Assembly: GCA_026545225.1 (NCBI GenBank)
Contig: CM048846.1
Coordinates: forward strand, 87,437,270 to 87,501,269
Direction of reading: 5' to 3'
Source of the DNA: Cornus controversa
Taxonomy: Eukaryota > Streptophyta > Magnoliopsida > Cornales > Cornaceae
Length of the DNA stretch: 64,000 bases
Part shown: positions 62,809 through 64,000 of the stretch, piece by piece
How positions within the stretch are numbered: the stretch's first letter is position 1
How the letters are laid out: each line of letters starts with the position of its first letter
Program-made: the position numbers and the translations under genes
Notes under the pieces: model-generated
Database searches by the model: none
The model's input: the letters and a program-made list of their open reading frames with translations, nothing else
What the model was told of the DNA's origin: nothing

Positions 62809-63567
62809 GTATATATATGTATGAGCAATAATACAAGCTCTTTTATTTGCAAAAACACAATTGTTGTGAAAAATCACTCAATTTGACTGAATTAGATACC
62901 AGTCCAACAATGATCGGGCTTGGGTCAATTCTTTATAACTCAACATCGGTTGGTTTCAGCCCAAGCTTGGTAACATTGTTCATAGTTCGGATTGGGCCCT
63001 GAATAACTTTTGAATCTGCCTAATTCGCTTGAGTTGCACCCTACCCTAACTTCAGAACTCCCTTTTAGTTAATCTCTCTCTAATTAAGGATCACAATTTT
63101 TAAGAAGGTATGTTCTCTAACTCGGAAAAGTATTCATAGATCTTGACATTAAAACTAAGAGTTTTGATTAAAATTGGTGTACTTGGTTTGGGGGCCACTT
63201 TGCACACCAAAGTTTATCTTACGGCTATAAATTCAAAGAACCAGTAGTTGTAATAATTCTGCGTCATAAAAAAAAACTAAAAAACTCTAAGAAGGTACGT
63301 AATTATACAACTAAATAAAATACCATTGACTATTTTTATTTTATTGTCTGTGATATATAAAAATTACAAAATACACTCGTTGAAAAAATAAAATAAAATT
63401 GAAGACTCGTGTTGTAAAACAATTCCCTTATTTATTTGATTCAATCTAATTATCAATGAGTTTCTGATTTGAAGAACCAAACTAAAGATAGCTCAAGACT
63501 CTATACAAAGACGAGTTTCATTAATTAATTTTTAGTTTTTTTTTTTTTTAAAGCAATGAGTTTTTAG
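62809..63567. repeat. dispersed repeat, copy 2
   Basis: Partner of 59009-59740. It is preceded by AACTAGTGGCAAAGCCACAC (62783-62802), which reappears inverted at 58934-58953 next to copy 1. It ends at GTTTTTAG, where the GTGTCC-rich element begins. Confidence 0.85.
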
Positions 63568-64000
63568 CTAGAAAGCATGGACACGGATACGGGACACGGG
63601 TACGACACGACACGGACACGGCAATACGGGAAATTTCAAAAAAATAGGACACGGACACGGCGACGATACGGCTATAAAATAATAATATAATATATTAATT
63701 ATTCAATAAAAAAATACTACATTACATAAATAATTCAATTCATCATCAAACAATTAAAAACCAAACAAACTTATGAACAAAAATAGACAAATAGATTAAA
63801 ATAAATTAAAGAACCAGACTTATTTAGACTTCTATATATATTTAGCTTAGATTTTAATCATAACTTAGTATCATATAATTTTCATCCGAAATATTTGAAT
63901 ATACATCACTGCTATGAAGTGTCCGATACATTTTCGAGGAGTGTCCAAGAAGTGTCCGAGAAGTGTCCAAGGAGTGTCCGAGAAGTGTCTTAAAAAGAAA
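63568..64000. mobile_element. hAT-like MITE, GTGTCC-rich family, copy C (partial)
   Basis: Starts CTAGAAAGCATGGACACGG after the 8-mer GTTTTTAG, then has a GACACGG array, an AT-rich core sharing long stretches with 36335-36821, and an AAGTGTCC array from 63916 to the window edge. The other end lies outside. The unoccupied site is present in the paired repeat at about 59733-59748 (GTTTTTAGGTTTG). Confidence 0.85.

Overview
The window reads as nuclear DNA of a flowering plant, most likely a eudicot. It is AT-rich and full of microsatellites. Its three host genes have plant-type GT-AG introns (one GC-AG) and encode close relatives of Arabidopsis proteins. The species cannot be named from the sequence. 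No rRNA, tRNA gene or CRISPR array was seen.

Bases 1 to about 18,450 are a nested graveyard of old mobile elements. From the left: a fragment of a Tat-type LTR retrotransposon integrase; a short minus-strand Ty3-type LTR element (270-2381); a minus-strand caulimovirid (plant pararetrovirus) fossil (about 2400-6600) carrying two younger tRNA-derived SINEs; a gene-empty spacer; then two head-to-tail, heavily decayed Tat-type copies (about 8700-13734 and 13735-18450). The second Tat copy is interrupted by two hAT-like MITEs and a captured DUF4283-like fragment. The 269 bases at the left edge are identical to 16850-17118. Next come a nearly perfect 276/280-base foldback with an 11-base loop (18729-19295) and a repeat-rich intergenic stretch.

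The gene-bearing part starts at 24.4 kb. A minus-strand EPSIN1 orthologue (24368-35823, 11 coding exons, 568 residues) lies divergently to a plus-strand VPS32/SNF7 ESCRT-III gene (40227-46501, 6 coding exons, 218 residues). Both act in endosomal and vacuolar membrane traffic: EPSIN1 as a clathrin adaptor at the trans-Golgi, VPS32 as the filament subunit at multivesicular bodies. Both appear to have an intron in the 5' UTR. Further right is a minus-strand R2R3-MYB gene (52493-53951, 3 exons, 261 residues) of the RAX/Blind/MYB36 type, whose second intron uses a GC donor.

The rest (54-64 kb) is intergenic: MITEs, compound microsatellites, a diverged ~730-base repeat pair (59009/62809), an AGGGTTTTG minisatellite, a possible organelle-derived island, and a partial hAT-like element at the right edge. 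That last element belongs to the same GTGTCC-rich family as those at 17272 and 36335. Nothing here looks like a wholly new system. The best leads are the foldback, the GTGTCC-rich hAT family with a local pre-insertion site, the identical 269-base segment, and the microsatellite at a MYB splice donor.
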